A stretch of 64,000 nucleotides of DNA, taken from contig CM041465.1 of NCBI GenBank assembly GCA_023213395.1, positions 71,617,741-71,681,740 of the forward strand, given 5' to 3'. Within the stretch, counting starts at the first letter, position 1. Each line of letters starts with the position of its first letter. This DNA is from Cycas panzhihuaensis (lineage: Eukaryota > Cycadophyta). The position numbers and the translations under genes are program-made. The notes under the pieces were generated by a model. The model was not told the origin of the DNA. It saw only the letters and a program-made list of their open reading frames with translations, and searched no databases. This document shows, one piece after another, positions 33,700 to 46,581 of the stretch.

Positions 33700-36600
33700 C
33701 CTCTACCCTTCCTATCCTTGTCTAACCCATACCTACCATGACAAGCCCAATGGCTAGCTATGATCATTCGATATTAGCCTCTATATCTATCTCCACTAAA
33801 CTCAAAATCTCTTCAGGTACCACCCCTCTCCATACCCTGCTCCCCTTTTAGGAGACCCACAAATTTTCCATCTTGTTAGCTATCCCATTTCCTTCCCTAA
33901 ATATATGTCAAAACTGTGTATTTTTTCTACCCTTCAGAGCATCTTTGATTATGGGTGTAGATCTCCAATTAGGCATAGCCTCTCCTCTAAGCATCTTGAT
34001 CACATTTAAAGAGTCTCCTTCAATAATTATCTTGTCATAGTCTATGTCAGCTCCATTGCCCTCCACAAAGAAGCTAGCTCTACCCTATTATTGGTTTGCC
34101 AGCCATAATACTCTACAAAGGCCCACATGACTCTCCCTTCTAAATTTATACATATACCACCATCACTAGCCTCCCCTGGATTACCTTTGGCTACCCCATC
34201 AAAGTTTATTTTCACCCGATTTTCTGAGGGAGGAATCCACGAGCATAGTCTTTATAGCCCGAGGATAACTACAGGCTTCTTAATCCCCCACTTCTCCATC
34301 ACAGCTTCTTCAGTAACTAAAATATACTTTTCCTCTTTAACGTTAATAGTCTTCACTATCACCACATAAATTATCCTATGGAGACTAGCTTCATCGATCT
34401 ATTTTTCTTAAAATAGTCTTCTATTTCTCTCCTTCCATAAGTTCTATATCACATAAGCAGCGTGGTTTTCCATATATGCCCTAGACACCTACTCCTAAAT
34501 GGACATATCTAAGCTAACACTTGCTCCTTTATAAATTCCAAGAACACCCATTCCATTCCAACTAGGGGCCACATGAGCTTCCAAATGTTCCTGCAAAAGG
34601 AGCACTATAGGAGAACATGATCCACCAACTCCTCTTCCTCTCGGCATAACATGCACCTATTAGCTATTGTAAAATCCCTCCTTTTTAAGTTATCCATATT
34701 TAATATTTTATTTCTTAAGTAGAGCCACTAGAAGACTGCCACTTTGGGAATTAGGCCCATCTTCTAAACACTTTCTAATAAATTATTCCTAGAATCCCCG
34801 TTCTCTAGACATAAGTAAAAATACCCCTATTTCATCGTATAATTCCCAGAACTAGAGCCAGGCCAAACTAATGAATCTGCATCTGTTATTTTTAGAATAT
34901 AACATCAGGCAAGCTCTTTCTTTAAGGCTTCAATAGAGTCCCTCAACCCTATGTCCTACACTAGTTCCTTAAACATTATCCATTTTCTCAACCAATCCTG
35001 ACCCACCCAATAATTTTTTACTTTAACACCATATAACCTTTCGCATAACTCTTGCATAGGACCTAGATTAAGTCTTAATTTAAATTTAGGATGGTCACAT
35101 CACACATCTTCCTAAAAATTAATGGTGGCTCCATCACCCAACTTCCATTAAGTACCTTAAGTAAGCGTTAGTCTAGATTGAGCTAAACTTTTCCATATAG
35201 GGGAGCCCATAGGTACAACATTGTCATCCTTCACGAATTGATTACCTGAAAGGTGTTTTTATAATATTATATTATCCCATAGCCCTCCCTCTTTCTTTAC
35301 TAGTTACCACCCTAAATTGGCTACTAAAGCACTATTAAAAGTAGCTAATCTCCAGATATTCAGCCTACCCACCTATTTGGGGAGGCAAACTTTCTCCCAA
35401 GATACCAAATAGATTCTATCCTTCTTCTTAATGCCCAAACATAGGAATCTTTTTTGTATAGATTGCAAAGCTGATGTAACTCTAATTAGAATCTTAAATA
35501 AAGACATCAAGTAAGCTAGACTACTCTGAAGTGAAGATGTCAAAAATTGAACCTTATCTGCCTAGCTAAAAAGGGATCCTTTCCACCCTGCCAATTTCCT
35601 CTACATCCTGTCAATAATGGGGGACCACAACTCCCTCACCATCTTACCTATAAATAGAGGCATCCCTGAGTAGATTATGGGTGGCTTACGAATGGGCATC
35701 TCCAAAATCCTACTAATATTTCTTTGTACTCTATCTTTGGTATTCACAAAATAAACATTACATTTATTTAGATTTATCTTTTAGTTCATAGCTCTCACAA
35801 AGCTATCTAAGCCACCTTTTATTACCCTTGCTTCTAAAAGGGAAGCCTTCACTAATAGGATATTATTATCTATAAATTGGTGGTGGATAATATTATCCAA
35901 CCTAGAAGTGGGTTTAATCCCCTTGATTATACCTTATCTCCTAGCCTCCTCCATCTCTCTCCCCAAAAGCTCCTCCATGATAATAAACAAATAAGGGGAT
36001 AGGGGGTCTTCCTAATGCAATCTCCTATGCCCAGAGAAGAAACTTGTCAAGATACTATTAATCATTACAGAACATTAGGGCTTTGAGATGCTGTTATGCA
36101 CCTATTCTCTCTATGTATCCCTAAATCCAAATGACTTGAGACATTCCATAAGGCACTTCTATAATACCTTGTCATAAGCTTTGGAGAGATCAATCTTTAT
36201 GATCATTCCCAAGTCCTTCCTCTAATATGTTGAATGAATTATCTCATGGATTATAATAATTCCATCCAAGATCTACCTCCTTTTCACAAACCCATCTTGA
36301 TTGGGGGAAATAATCAAAGGTAAAATCTTCTTAAGCCTATTCGCCAACACTTTAGCTAAGATCTTAGATTTCATATTATACAGACTAATCGTCTAAATTC
36401 CTCTATCATCCTTATGCCTTTCTTTTTCAGAATCAACACTGGGAAGGTGGCTTGCCATTCTCCCAACATTTTCTGACTCCTATGGACTTCCTCCAGGACC
36501 AATAGTAGATCCCCCTTAATAATATCCCAATATTCCTAGAAGAAACCTAAGGGGAAACCATCTAGTCTAGGCACTTTTTCCCTCTTCATGCCAAAAACTG

Positions 36601-38060
36601 CTCCTTTTATTTCTTCAAGGGAGAAAGGGGTCTTTAAGATCTTGTTCTACTCCTCATTCACCAACTTTGGTATGATGTTCAAAAACTCCCTTCTTATCCC
36701 GATGTCCTAACAACCACGCTCCTCAAACAAGTTTTTAAAATACTCCACTACAATGTTCTTGAATTCTAACTCCTCACTAGTTTCTACTCCTTCATTATTA
36801 TATAACTTATTTATTTGATTACAAGTCCTATATTTTAGAGTCATCATATAGAAGAACTTTGTATTCTTATCCCCCTCCACCAGCTAGAGGGCCCTCAACT
36901 TTTGCTTCCAAAAGAGTTCTTCCTTGACCAAGGTTTCCTCAAATTTTCTATAGAGATTTCTCATGGATTGATCCAGGTTTGGGGTTCTCCCTTCCTCCTA
37001 GATTCTCCCTTTTATATCTTTCAACTTTACTGCTATCTAATTCTTAACTTCAAAAATGTTATCATGGACTTTTTTATTCTACTCTTTAATTTGCCTTTTT
37101 ACCTAATTTAGTTTTTTAGAGAACCTATACATTGCATATCCCTTAATCAGGACCCTCCACCACTCAGCTATCTTGTCCCTAAGATCCAAGTGCTTTATCC
37201 ACATTAGTTCAAACCTAAAGGGGGATCCCCTATGCCTCTCAGAGGTATTAAAATCTAGCATGAATGGAGAGTGTTCAGATGCCATCTTGGGAAGAGCTTT
37301 TAGCCTAATATCATCATGATAGTTATCCCATGCATAGTTAATCAAATCCTATCTAGCCTAACTTATATATGATGAGCCTCTAATTTTATATTGGACCATG
37401 TATATTTAGCCCCTTTAAGGAAAGCATCTATTAGACCCCCTCATTGCAGAAAGTCTCCTAGGTCCATCATACTCTTTGTCCACCCCTCATATCCCCCTTT
37501 CTTTTCTTTAGTGGATAGGGTACTATTAAAATCCCTAGCCACCATTCAAGGGCCCTACCAATATCCATGAAGCTCTAGGATTTTATCCCAAAGGGATTTT
37601 CTCCCATTCACAAAGATAGGGACATATATATTTATAGCCAACTATTTGATGTTATTCCTTCTACATGTAAACCAAACAAAGATAAATTAGTTGTCTAGAA
37701 CACATACCTCATCTTGCCATTCTTTCGGGTTCCATAATATAGCCAACCCCTAGATCCCTGGTAGGCTCCTTTCACTGCCATCTCCACTACACTCTAAACC
37801 AAATCTTTACCTCAACATTTGAATTTAATTCTAGTTTAGTTTCTTAGAGCATGATTATGTCTAGTTCCAATCTCAAATGCAAATCTTTTATTAATCTCTA
37901 CTTTGAAGGGGCACTTATACCCCTAATATGCAATGATGCTAGCTTTATCTTTTGCTTCTTAATCTCAGTCCTTCTCCCCCACCCTCCCAAAGGGTTTGTT
38001 GGCTCCCCTGATCAACTTGGGTAGTTGCCTCCCTCTTTCTAATTATCTTTAGGGTAGGTC
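33700..38060 (-). pseudogene. LINE L1a ORF2 (endonuclease, RT, zf-RVT, RNase H)
   Basis: From high to low coordinates. Endonuclease: INIYVPIFVNGRKSLWDKI (about 37600-37655), VARDFNSTL (about 37530) and SEHSPFML (about 37260-37290, the S-D-H motif with Glu for Asp). RT: GFFQEYWDIIKGDLL-like block (about 36520-36560), DPLSPYLFIIMEELLGREM (about 35965-36005) and FIDNNILL (about 35860-35885) for the usual F-A-D-D. zf-RVT: VAVFLWLYLRNKIL, then CMLCREEEELVDHVLL (about 34625-34760). RNase H: INFDGVAKGNPGEASDGGI (about 34165-34215) and NNRVELASLWRAME (about 34060-34100). It would nick the target and copy the LINE RNA. Decayed by stops and shifts. Confidence 0.85.
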
Positions 38061-39180
38061 TTCTAATCTTCTTTTCTCCTCCCAGACCAGGGGCTCTACG
38101 TAGACTCCCAGCCTTTTGCTTCTCCTAAGGATCACTTTCAATATCTTTTCTAAATATGACTTCCTTTCCCAACCTTTCTCGATTCCCCTATCCTTTGGGC
38201 AGTGTGCTCTCTAAGTCCTCTCCTGCTCTTCGACTCTCTCTCTTTTCTTATTAAGGCTCTTGGTTGCATGCTCCTAAGCACTCCTCCTAATGGATTTTCT
38301 CTCCTTCCTCAAAAAGGGTGTCTTCAACTTCCAAATTATTATCTTTGACCACATCCTCTATCCCCACTGTCTCCCCTGAGATATTAGATATCCTATCAGG
38401 ATCCAAGGTTTTCTCTACCACCTACCCCTTATCTCTTCCTTTTTCATCTCCCTAGGGCAATTCTAGGAAATATGACCCAAGCTTTTACAAATTGAGCATC
38501 TTACATTCTCCAACTCATAAACAAGGCTTTACTCCTTGCTCCAATTCTTAGCTTCGATTTTTACCTGTTCAGGGAGAGGTTTGTCGAGTCTCACTAGAAC
38601 ACAAAATCTAGTGTTAATTAGTCTACTATGATTCTTAGTTGTAGAGTCTATAGCAAGTAATGGGCCAATGGATTTTACCACCCCCTTTATCACTTCTACA
38701 TCCCACACTTGAAGGGGCAATCCTGGTATCTGGATCCATATTAGTGTTTGTCTTATTATTGGTACAGTTAGATTAAAATCAAGATGCCATTTTTCTAGAA
38801 ATAGTGCTTTTCTCCCTAAGATCTATGGAGACTTCAATATGATATTAACCATGTCCGACTAATTAGAAAATTTAAACAAAACACATCCCCTTGGCATTAC
38901 CATAACCTCCACTAAATTCCTAATCTTCCACCTATGTGCCAATCATTCCTTATAACATCCAATCTAGGCCTTAGCCCCAAGAATCTCCTTACCAAGCCAT
39001 GCTCCCAGTAGCTCTTAGTTTTCTCAAAAAGTTCTTTGGTATGGGGATCTTAATCATTTCATCTTGAATGATGGGGTTTATATCTAAGAGTTCAAATTCA
39101 TTGTTTCTTAGGGCTTCCAAGGATGATCTCCTCGAAGGAGGCTTTTGAGTCTACTTTGTGCTCATTCCTTCCACCATGTC
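38061..39180 (-). pseudogene. LINE L1a ORF1 (RNA-binding protein)
   Basis: Begins near ATG 39178 (MVEGMSTK). The open 63-codon piece 38720-38529 (GVVKSIGPLLAIDSTT, FCVLVRLDKPLPEQVKIE) matches the DUF4283-type domain of plant LINE ORF1. A zinc knuckle follows at about 38450-38515 (C-K-M-L-N-L... with L-G-S-Y-F-L-E-L-P where C-x2-C-x4-H-x4-C is expected; most ligands are lost). The rest is a charged linker. It would coat the LINE RNA. Confidence 0.75.
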
Positions 39181-39326
39181 CCCCATTTAATTAAAGTAAA
39201 AACAAATCAAAACTATGTTGGCCAATCAAACTAGAATGAAAAACACACTGCTGCTAGTGAGACTAGGTTTCTCACCTTAGATATAAAGTGTACATGCTCT
39301 CTTTTCTCGATATCCTCCACATCACA

Positions 39327-39366
39327 CCCGCCCCCCCCACTCCCTCCCCCCCCCCCCCCTCCCCCC
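39327..39366 (-). other. C-rich tract (G-rich on the LINE strand), possible G-quadruplex
   Basis: Runs of 8, 14 and 6 C separated by one to a few bases within 40 bases. On the - strand this gives at least four G-runs of three or more upstream of LINE ORF1. Confidence 0.75.
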
Positions 39367-39370
39367 GCGC

Positions 39371-42300
39371 AATAACTAGGGTTGTGTTTCGATGTATCTC
39401 CCTTCAATGTATGCCTTTTTCAGTCCATTACAGTTAGGTTTTCATTACCTAACTCTTCAAGTTCTTTCTATCTTCTAAGTTCCTCCCAAGTTAATAACAA
39501 ATAAACCTATGAAAATGCTAAGAGGGTATCTTTTTTTCTCTGGATCTAAGGTCTGATAAGAACCTCCTCCTCCTATTGATCCTCTAAATTGCACCTTACT
39601 TCATAACGACTTTACTGTCTCCATATGATTGCTCAGCTAAAACTTGTCACTTTACAAGATGAATTATGTATAGATTACTCTTTGTCTAGAAAGAGTCTCT
39701 CCTTCACTTGTCCTTGAGGCAAACAGTCTAGAACCAAGTCGCCATTCCTTATGTTTGGGGTCACGTCCCCTCATGAATCTTCTCTGCTCGTTGTCTACAT
39801 CTATACTTTGAAACCTTAGCTGCCTCAATACTCTAATCTGTACCAGTGCTCTTCTTCTTAAGATCCTATCCCTTTACTTTGGAACACTTGTTCCATATGA
39901 ATCTATCTTAACCATTTGGATTAAGATGGAATAGCCTTGACTATGGAATATTTAACATCCTTCTTAGAATCTTTCGATAGAATATTATTGGGTTTTATTG
40001 GTACTTAGAACCTATTTATTAAGGTTTTTGGTTATTCAAGATCCTGTATCTTACTTATATATTATAGTAATGAGAATTCTTCTTTGGAATAAGTTGGAAA
40101 AATATGTAAAGATATAGATCTCATATATTTAAGTGGTTTGGAAGTAAATAAGGAATATAAACATGATCTTAAATGAGGAATTGGTTGAGACAAGAATATA
40201 TAGGAGGGGTATGTAGAATTTAGGAATTGAATTGGTTGGTTATAATATAATAGAGGATGTAAATGGGGTTCTATATGGGTATGCCATAAAGATAGGAACT
40301 TAGAGGAAAAATAAGGTAATTTACAAAAAAATGATTAAAGGTAAGGGGCGTGTGGGTTATGTGGGAGATTGGGGAGTAACCTATATATAATATTAATTGA
40401 AGAAGGGTACAAAATAAGGGGTTTAACTCCATTAGTTTAGGAAAACTACTTATTTGAATGAAATAGGAAAAAATAAGGAATAAGAATAAGAGGTTCAAAA
40501 AAAGGATGAGAGAAAGATAGTAAGGATGACAGGGTAACATTTGTAGGGAATTGAGTAATAAGGGGTGTGACGATTATGTAAGTAAAATTTGAGAAATAAA
40601 GGGGTATGACAATTGGTTAATATAGTTAAAATAGGGATAAGGAGGAATATAAAAAGATAAAAAGATAGGTGATAATGGTGGGGGGTAAGGATGATGAGGT
40701 AAATTAGGGAGTTGAAGCTTATAAGATGGATGTTTGAGGAGTGACAATTTATATGAGAGAATTAAGGGATGAGGATGATGTATATTTGTGATGAGATTAG
40801 GGAACCAAGTAAATGGAAGATTAGTAGTGGAATATGGGTAAAAAGGTGAAGGTGGTTTAGGTTAGGATCAATGTTATGGAGTAGCATAAGTAGAGGGGTA
40901 ATATAAGGATGAGAGTAAAGATTGTATGGCCTATGAAAATTAAGGGATGGGAAAAGAAGAAGAAGAAAGATGTATATCAATTATGGTTTCTTGGTAAGAA
41001 GGAGATATGGGGTCTTCTACAACCATATGAAGTGGAGATTTAAGAAGAACTATAAAACTACAATAAGAAATGGAATAATGCAAAACAAGATTTAAATTTT
41101 TAATAAATACTTTAGTTGAGTCAATCTATTGCTTATATTCTTCTATAAGCTACTCTATGTTGGTTTTTTCCTTGCTTGATCCTTACATATCAATTGATTT
41201 CTTTTTTTGATTACTTCTCCATGTGTCTATTCTTTCCATTTTTATGTTTATATATATGATGTGTTTCTTCTTCATCCATTTCTATTATATGTTATTAAAG
41301 TTAGGAAGTGTTCATCTCAGATTCCATCTAAAGATTATTTGTATTGCCTAATCCGAAATTACAATCACTCTAAGGGTAACATTTTATAACATGATCAAAA
41401 GGTGAAGGTTACTTTAGTACGAAACGTAAAAATGATATCACCTAAACCCAATACCTACCAAATTGGTATCTTGGTTAAGTAAATGGGGCCATTTTCTTAT
41501 AACTTAAGACCAATTGGTTGATTACAACAATGTTGGTAATAATATATCAACTGGTAATATACATATTGATAAATAATCTCCATGATTTCATATAATCGAG
41601 TTAGCTCATTTATCAACAAACTACAGGGGTTGTATAACCACATAATCAATGCCCAATTATTTTAGTATAAAGTTTTTACCTCGTAGGTAATTCCTCATGT
41701 TTTCTAAAAAGGAACCTATTTTAAAGTGTATTATTGTAAAACAATTTGAATACCAATGAAAATTCATCTATGTATATTTTATTTTAAATGAGTAAAATAT
41801 TGATAGAATAAATATTGTTGGGGAACACACATAGGATTTGTATCAAACATTCACCTTTCTTTGAATTTTCATCGCATAACATTGATGTTTTTTAATCATT
41901 ATTTGTAATCTTGTAATAGCCATGTTTTCCATTGTATTAAAGCTTTCAATAATTATAGGTTATGGTGTAGGTAGAACCATGGGGATAAGTGACCTTTAAA
42001 ATGTTGGAATAACCAAGTTGATAAGGAAGCAGTTATAACTCTACTTTCCTTCCTATTTTCTTCATAGTTTTCAACACCACCTTCAAGATTCTACTTATAA
42101 GACTATTATTTTTTTTTTCTTTTGCAATTCATAACCTAAAGATAACTATTAGTCAAAATAATAACTTGAACATATTGACCCTCAACAACCACTTAAACAT
42201 TAGAAGGTATAGAAGAAAGCCAAGGTGGAAATATAGGTACCAAAGCACTCCTCAGAGTAGGAAAATTGAGAAAAAAAAATCTAGAAAGAAACCAAGCCAG

Positions 42301-45097
42301 TGCATCCTAAAACAAAGGACTTTAGCTATTACTAACAACACACTACTCACTATATGGCGAAGCATTTTTGCACATCATTTTGTCCAAGTACATCATCCTA
42401 GATTGTAGTCACTCTTTTCGTTTTTTCATATATCTTCTTGTATTTCTATAAAGATTTCAAAAAATTGTATGCAACATGTCTCTAAATGACTTATTGGGTC
42501 TACACTCAGGAGGTTTTTCATCATTTGCTACACATAACTCTTTTTGTTGCACTTTTCACAAGAAATGATGACCAAAATTTTGTTATTATATTCATCTTAC
42601 AAAGGGGAAATATATAAGTTACTACATCAAACAAACTTATAGTCTCCACATAACCATGTTCTTTATTTGTTTCAAACTAAAAACAAATTAAAAATAATAA
42701 TAATATAATAAATATGTGTCACTTATAGAACTTCTAGCGTTTCTGCCTAACACTTCACATTAACTTCAATGTTCTTTTGCCTCTCATTAGTCTAGGTACG
42801 TAATAAGGGTTTTGGCAAAAGCATCAATCGCTTCCTCTCGAGTGTGTTGGATTTTAAAGCTCTCCATATGGAAGATCTTACAAGCTACTCTAATTGCATT
42901 CTTATTTTTGAGTTCTTATATTCCTTTGAAGTCATTAGAAGTAAGTCCACTAGACTTTTATAGCATAGATTAGTATGGAGTTGAAGCAAAACATGCAAAT
43001 CCTTATACCCTTCAATCTTTATTTCACTTAACAAATATCTTAACATGTTCACTAAAACCTTGCCAAGATAATGTACAAACTAAATTTGTAGTAGTCATAC
43101 ATAAAAATTAAATAAAATTACTATCCTTGGCCTTCCAAAAAAAATGTAACTCACCCATTGACCCAACTGACCATGAATTTAATCAAATATGCACCCCACA
43201 CAAGACTTCTTTTTGTATATATGCTTTAAGAAAAAATAAACAAAGAATTCATAATTATAATACTAATCTCGAAAATTGCTCTTTAGCTACAGGGGGTGAA
43301 TAACTCTTCTTATGACCTATGCCATAGGATTTCTCCACTACAGAAGACAAATTACAACTCAAGATATGAGTTGGTGTGAGATAATCTCATCTAAAAGTTG
43401 AAACAATTATCCATAGGTGGTTCCCTCATTAGGGTATGTGACTAGATCACCTTCTTCCAAAATCTTCTTGCTTGGATTCAATAGAAGACATATAAGATTA
43501 ATGGATATATATTTGCATTTCTACATTTGAAGAAATTTCATTGCCTGGTCTCTCACCGTGGGTTGTCCCTAGGATTTCCTTAAATGCTCGAGTTCCTTGA
43601 AACCAAAATCATCACCATGACCATTATTTCTCCAATCTATGGTTCACATAGATGAAAGAAAAATTAAAAAGTCAAAAGCCAACATAAAACATTTATATGT
43701 CTTAATTAAATTAAGGTTGATTTTCTTTTAAAAGGGAATCTAAAAGTGTGGATAATCCATCCTGAGCCAACCCCTCTTTTTTTAAATTAATCTTACATAT
43801 AGGTTTATATAAAGGAGGAGGGGTGAAGAAGATGGTTAGTCTTGTTAAACTAATCTTTTTCTTGGCCCACTGTCAACAACATAATCAAATAAACCAAAAA
43901 CCCACTTAATAGGTATTTATACAAATACATCGAAAAAAAAGGAAAAGAAAAATGTTACCCCAAATAACATAGGAGACTAACATTTAAGATGTTACCACTA
44001 TAGCCACATACAAAGGAGGTACAACTTAACAACCATTTACACCAGGTAGGAAAAACATCATCCCATAAGACTTAGGATATTAACATATCCATAGGTGCTA
44101 TCGTCATAATATTGCTACGCCAACATTCGTGCTAGCTCTTATTCACCAATGGACACTTCTCATTTTTAATACTTTGCTATTTTCAAATTTAGCCATCAAT
44201 TTTACTAATGTTTATTGTTGTATATTTTCCATCTTTGCCTCAACACTTTTCTTTGAAACTTATAACATCATCATTATTATAATTTTGCCAATGTTCAAAC
44301 TACCGTCTATATACTTTAAAAAGCTTTTCCATGGACTTGCATCAAGTAGTATACTAGAGACCCACTCATAAGCCTTACCATCTTAATGTGACTTATTAAT
44401 TAGATTAAATTCTCTTTCTAATACCCTGAGTTTTATTTCAAGGCATGCTTTAATTTTATACAACCATTTTATGGGATGCATTTCTTCGTCTTTAGTGAAA
44501 ATAGGAATTTTTTCATGCTTCTTCTTAATTACCTCATAAGTTTTCAACATTAAAGATCAACTTTAAAATGTATTCTATTAAAATTTACCAAAATACCTCA
44601 TTTAATAGCTCATTTTGAAAGCCTCTAAACTAGGATTATGACGAAATCAAATTATGATACTTGTAGCAAAAGTTATAGCCTTTTTAAAGTGGATTAAAAT
44701 TTAAGATTTTAAGGACTACAATAATAACTTTTTACTAAAATGATGATAATTTTTTATCTTAGTTTCTAATTAAATTAAAATCACTTTAAATGGAAAGTAT
44801 ACTTCAAGGGATACATGTTCAAAGAAAATTTTAGTTCAGTCAAATAATTTTAACAAAAGTTATAGTCATTTGAAGTTGAAGTAGTAGATTTTCAGCCTTA
44901 TAAACTATTGCAAATAATGAATCAAAATTGAAACCTTTATAACTTTTGCAATTACACACCAAACCTTGAAGCATAACCACTTAAACATTATGACATAGGT
45001 TTAGTCATCTAATATATACAACTATTTTTTCTAAATTTGGCTATTTACACTTCTAAAATTGCATATATTTAATAAAATCTTAATTGGCCAAAATCAT
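39371..45097. other. Element D interior, no recognised gene
   Basis: AT-rich sequence without a domain I can name on either strand. Notable parts: a purine-rich, C-poor + strand at 40070-40985; frames at 42166-42408 (80 codons, basic) and 41207-41389 with no known motif. On the - strand 42745-43110 and 43270-43660 have gag-like composition but no diagnostic motif. 44560-45090 is AT-rich leader next to the primer site. Confidence 0.5.
40070..40985 (+). other. Purine-rich, C-poor tract of about 900 bases
   Basis: The + strand is dominated by G, A and T with GGGGT, AAGGATGA, GAGGATGATG style words and very few C. No exact tandem unit is visible. Hydrophobic Leu/Phe/Pro-rich frames on the - strand (40540-40271, 40980-40762) follow from this composition. 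Confidence 0.7.
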
Positions 45098-45109
45098 GCT
45101 CTTATACCA
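45098..45109 (-). other. Primer binding site of element D
   Basis: TGGTATAAGAGC on the - strand, one base different from the initiator methionine tRNA site, adjacent to the right LTR. Confidence 0.75.
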
Positions 45110-45110
45110 C

Positions 45111-45331
45111 TTAAGATGAACCCAAAACTAAAATGGAAGGAAAGTTCTTAGATTACAGCAAAATCATCCTTGGCCCTAAAAGTGCTTAAAGGAATATATT
45201 CTTAATCAAAATAAGCTCATGATTCTAAAGTCTAATAAGTAAGTTTTTATATAATAACTTGCTTTGATTAGTTTAAATCATTTTAAATTATATTTGAAGT
45301 CAATATTTTTCCTAGATGTAGGAATGCAATA
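45111..45331 (-). repeat. 5' LTR of element D
   Basis: About 221 bases matching 32971-33276 without the internal duplication. It ends GCAATA where the other copy has GCAACA. The left edge is uncertain by a base or two. Confidence 0.78.
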
Positions 45332-46260
45332 GTAGGTATCAATATTATATCAAAGGACACCTAGAGAATGTTAGGGAAACTAATTTTATGGCCACCATGA
45401 TTTCGATTGACACTTATATACTAGCATGGAGTAGAGCCCCTAGGGATGCTAATGGCATAACAAATTATGATCATAAATCACATGCTTATAGTAAACTTCA
45501 TAATCATTTGCATCATAGTAAGAATACCACCAACATATAATGCTTTACTTGGTTGACCATGATTATGAGCTGCATGAGTCATTCAAGAGTAAGGATACAA
45601 TGCATTGAAAATTAAGCAAAATGGTAGAAAGCTACTAGTAAATTTAAACCATCATATAATAATCAAAGAGCTCATGAATTCTAGTTTTTCAAATGATGAA
45701 CCAAATGGAACAGTAGGACTAGAAGTAAATCAAGTTAAAAACCGTACACCTTCATTAGATATACAACATCCACTAAATGTGTTATTTGATAATGATGATA
45801 TATATATATATATATATGAACCTAAAAAGGGCATTTTATATTTAGATCATTGTTTCAAATATGAGATAGACTTTAACTATTGATTGTTATATTAGTAATA
45901 GTAAGATTATGAAATATTTATATTATCATGTTAAAAAAATTAATATCGAAGGGGATAATATTGCTCTCAACATAATACAACATGATGGTTATCAATGCTA
46001 ATTTTCACAAGTGCAAAGAAAGAATCAAATAAATTGATTTGATCATTAAAGAAACCACTAATACATAAGATTACTTATCAGGAGAAGATTGATTAGAAAA
46101 GTGCAAGGAAGCCCATTCACATATAAATTAGTTAATTAATGCTGTGGTTAAAATGTGGAGACCAATCATGAAGTCCGAAATCCCATCATATGGTCACAAG
46201 CTAGGGCAAATATGAATCATCAACAAGCAATTGACCTGAAACAACATGACTTGTTAGGGT
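45332..46260 (+). pseudogene. Element E protease and following region
   Basis: Starts with the TSD GTAGG and continues the protease frame of 32951-32970: V-G-I-N-I-I-S-K-D, then LGMLM and IVNFIIICIIVRIPPTYNALLG, followed by LKIKQNGRKLLVNL (about 45605-45650). Positions correspond to the D-G-x-S-G-V-N loop and the later LLG block of plant Gypsy retropepsins. The next open piece (to 45883, 92 codons with a short Ile/Tyr run from a TA repeat) is the linker beyond protease. No RT follows before element F; 45884-46260 has no recognised motif. Confidence 0.65.
46256..46260. repeat. Left target-site duplication of element F (AGGGT)
   Basis: AGGGT here against AGGGC at 51468-51472; four of five bases match and the difference is C to T. 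Confidence 0.75.
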
Positions 46261-46568
46261 TGTTAGATTAATATTCATACTGGTAGGTGAGTCCTTAATG
46301 GGAATTATTAGTGTCCTTAATAGAGTAATAACTAATGTTAGTAAGTTACATATCTTGTTGGGACTATAACTATACCAAAGAGTATATTAATATGTATAAT
46401 ATGTAATAGAGGGAGGGAAAGAGATGGACACAAAGAGGCCATTCCAAATGAATGAAATTCTTTTAAAGGTAGACTAATTCTACCTAGTATCTCTCGTGTA
46501 TTTTTGATGATTAGGTTGCCATTATTAAACATTATTAATAGTTTTATTCTTGATCCTTTAATCTTACA
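46261..46568 (+). repeat. 5' LTR of Copia element F
   Basis: TGTTAGATTAAT to AATCTTACA, 308 bases, matching 51159-51467. Confidence 0.92.
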
Positions 46569-46569
46569 T

Positions 46570-46581
46570 TTGATATCAAAG
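46570..46581 (+). other. Primer binding site of element F
   Basis: TTGATATCAAAG right after the LTR, a mutated TTGGTATCAGAG methionine-type site with two G-to-A changes. Confidence 0.75.

Larger units (their letters stand above)
33587..39370 (-). mobile_element. L1-type LINE (L1a), nearly full length, nested in D
   Basis: ORF1 with a nucleic-acid-binding type N-terminus and a zinc knuckle, then endonuclease, reverse transcriptase, zf-RVT and RNase H, in order from 39180 down to about 33700. RNase H after RT is typical of plant L1 lines. A run of eight T at 33587-33594 may be the remnant of the poly(A) end. A C-rich leader lies at the 5' end. I did not find a target-site duplication, so both edges are approximate. 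All frames are broken by many stops. Confidence 0.85.
32971..45331 (-). mobile_element. LTR element D, non-coding or decayed, nested in E and hosting a LINE
   Basis: Short LTRs (32971-33276 and 45111-45331), TSD GTAGG, a methionine-type primer site next to the right LTR and a polypurine tract next to the left LTR define a - strand element of 12.4 kb, or about 6.5 kb without the LINE at 33587-39370. I found no convincing gag, protease, RT or integrase in 39371-45097, so it may be a large non-autonomous derivative (LARD-like) or simply too decayed. Confidence 0.8.

Noticed and set aside
40271-40980. Two hydrophobic - strand frames (89 and 72 codons) that look like membrane proteins
   Set aside because: They result from the purine-rich + strand (Leu/Phe/Pro/Ile codons on the complement), with no start context, motif or neighbour support.
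45605-45883. 92-codon + strand frame as an independent small gene
   Set aside because: It is the continuation of the element E protease region; its beginning matches the C-terminal protease block.
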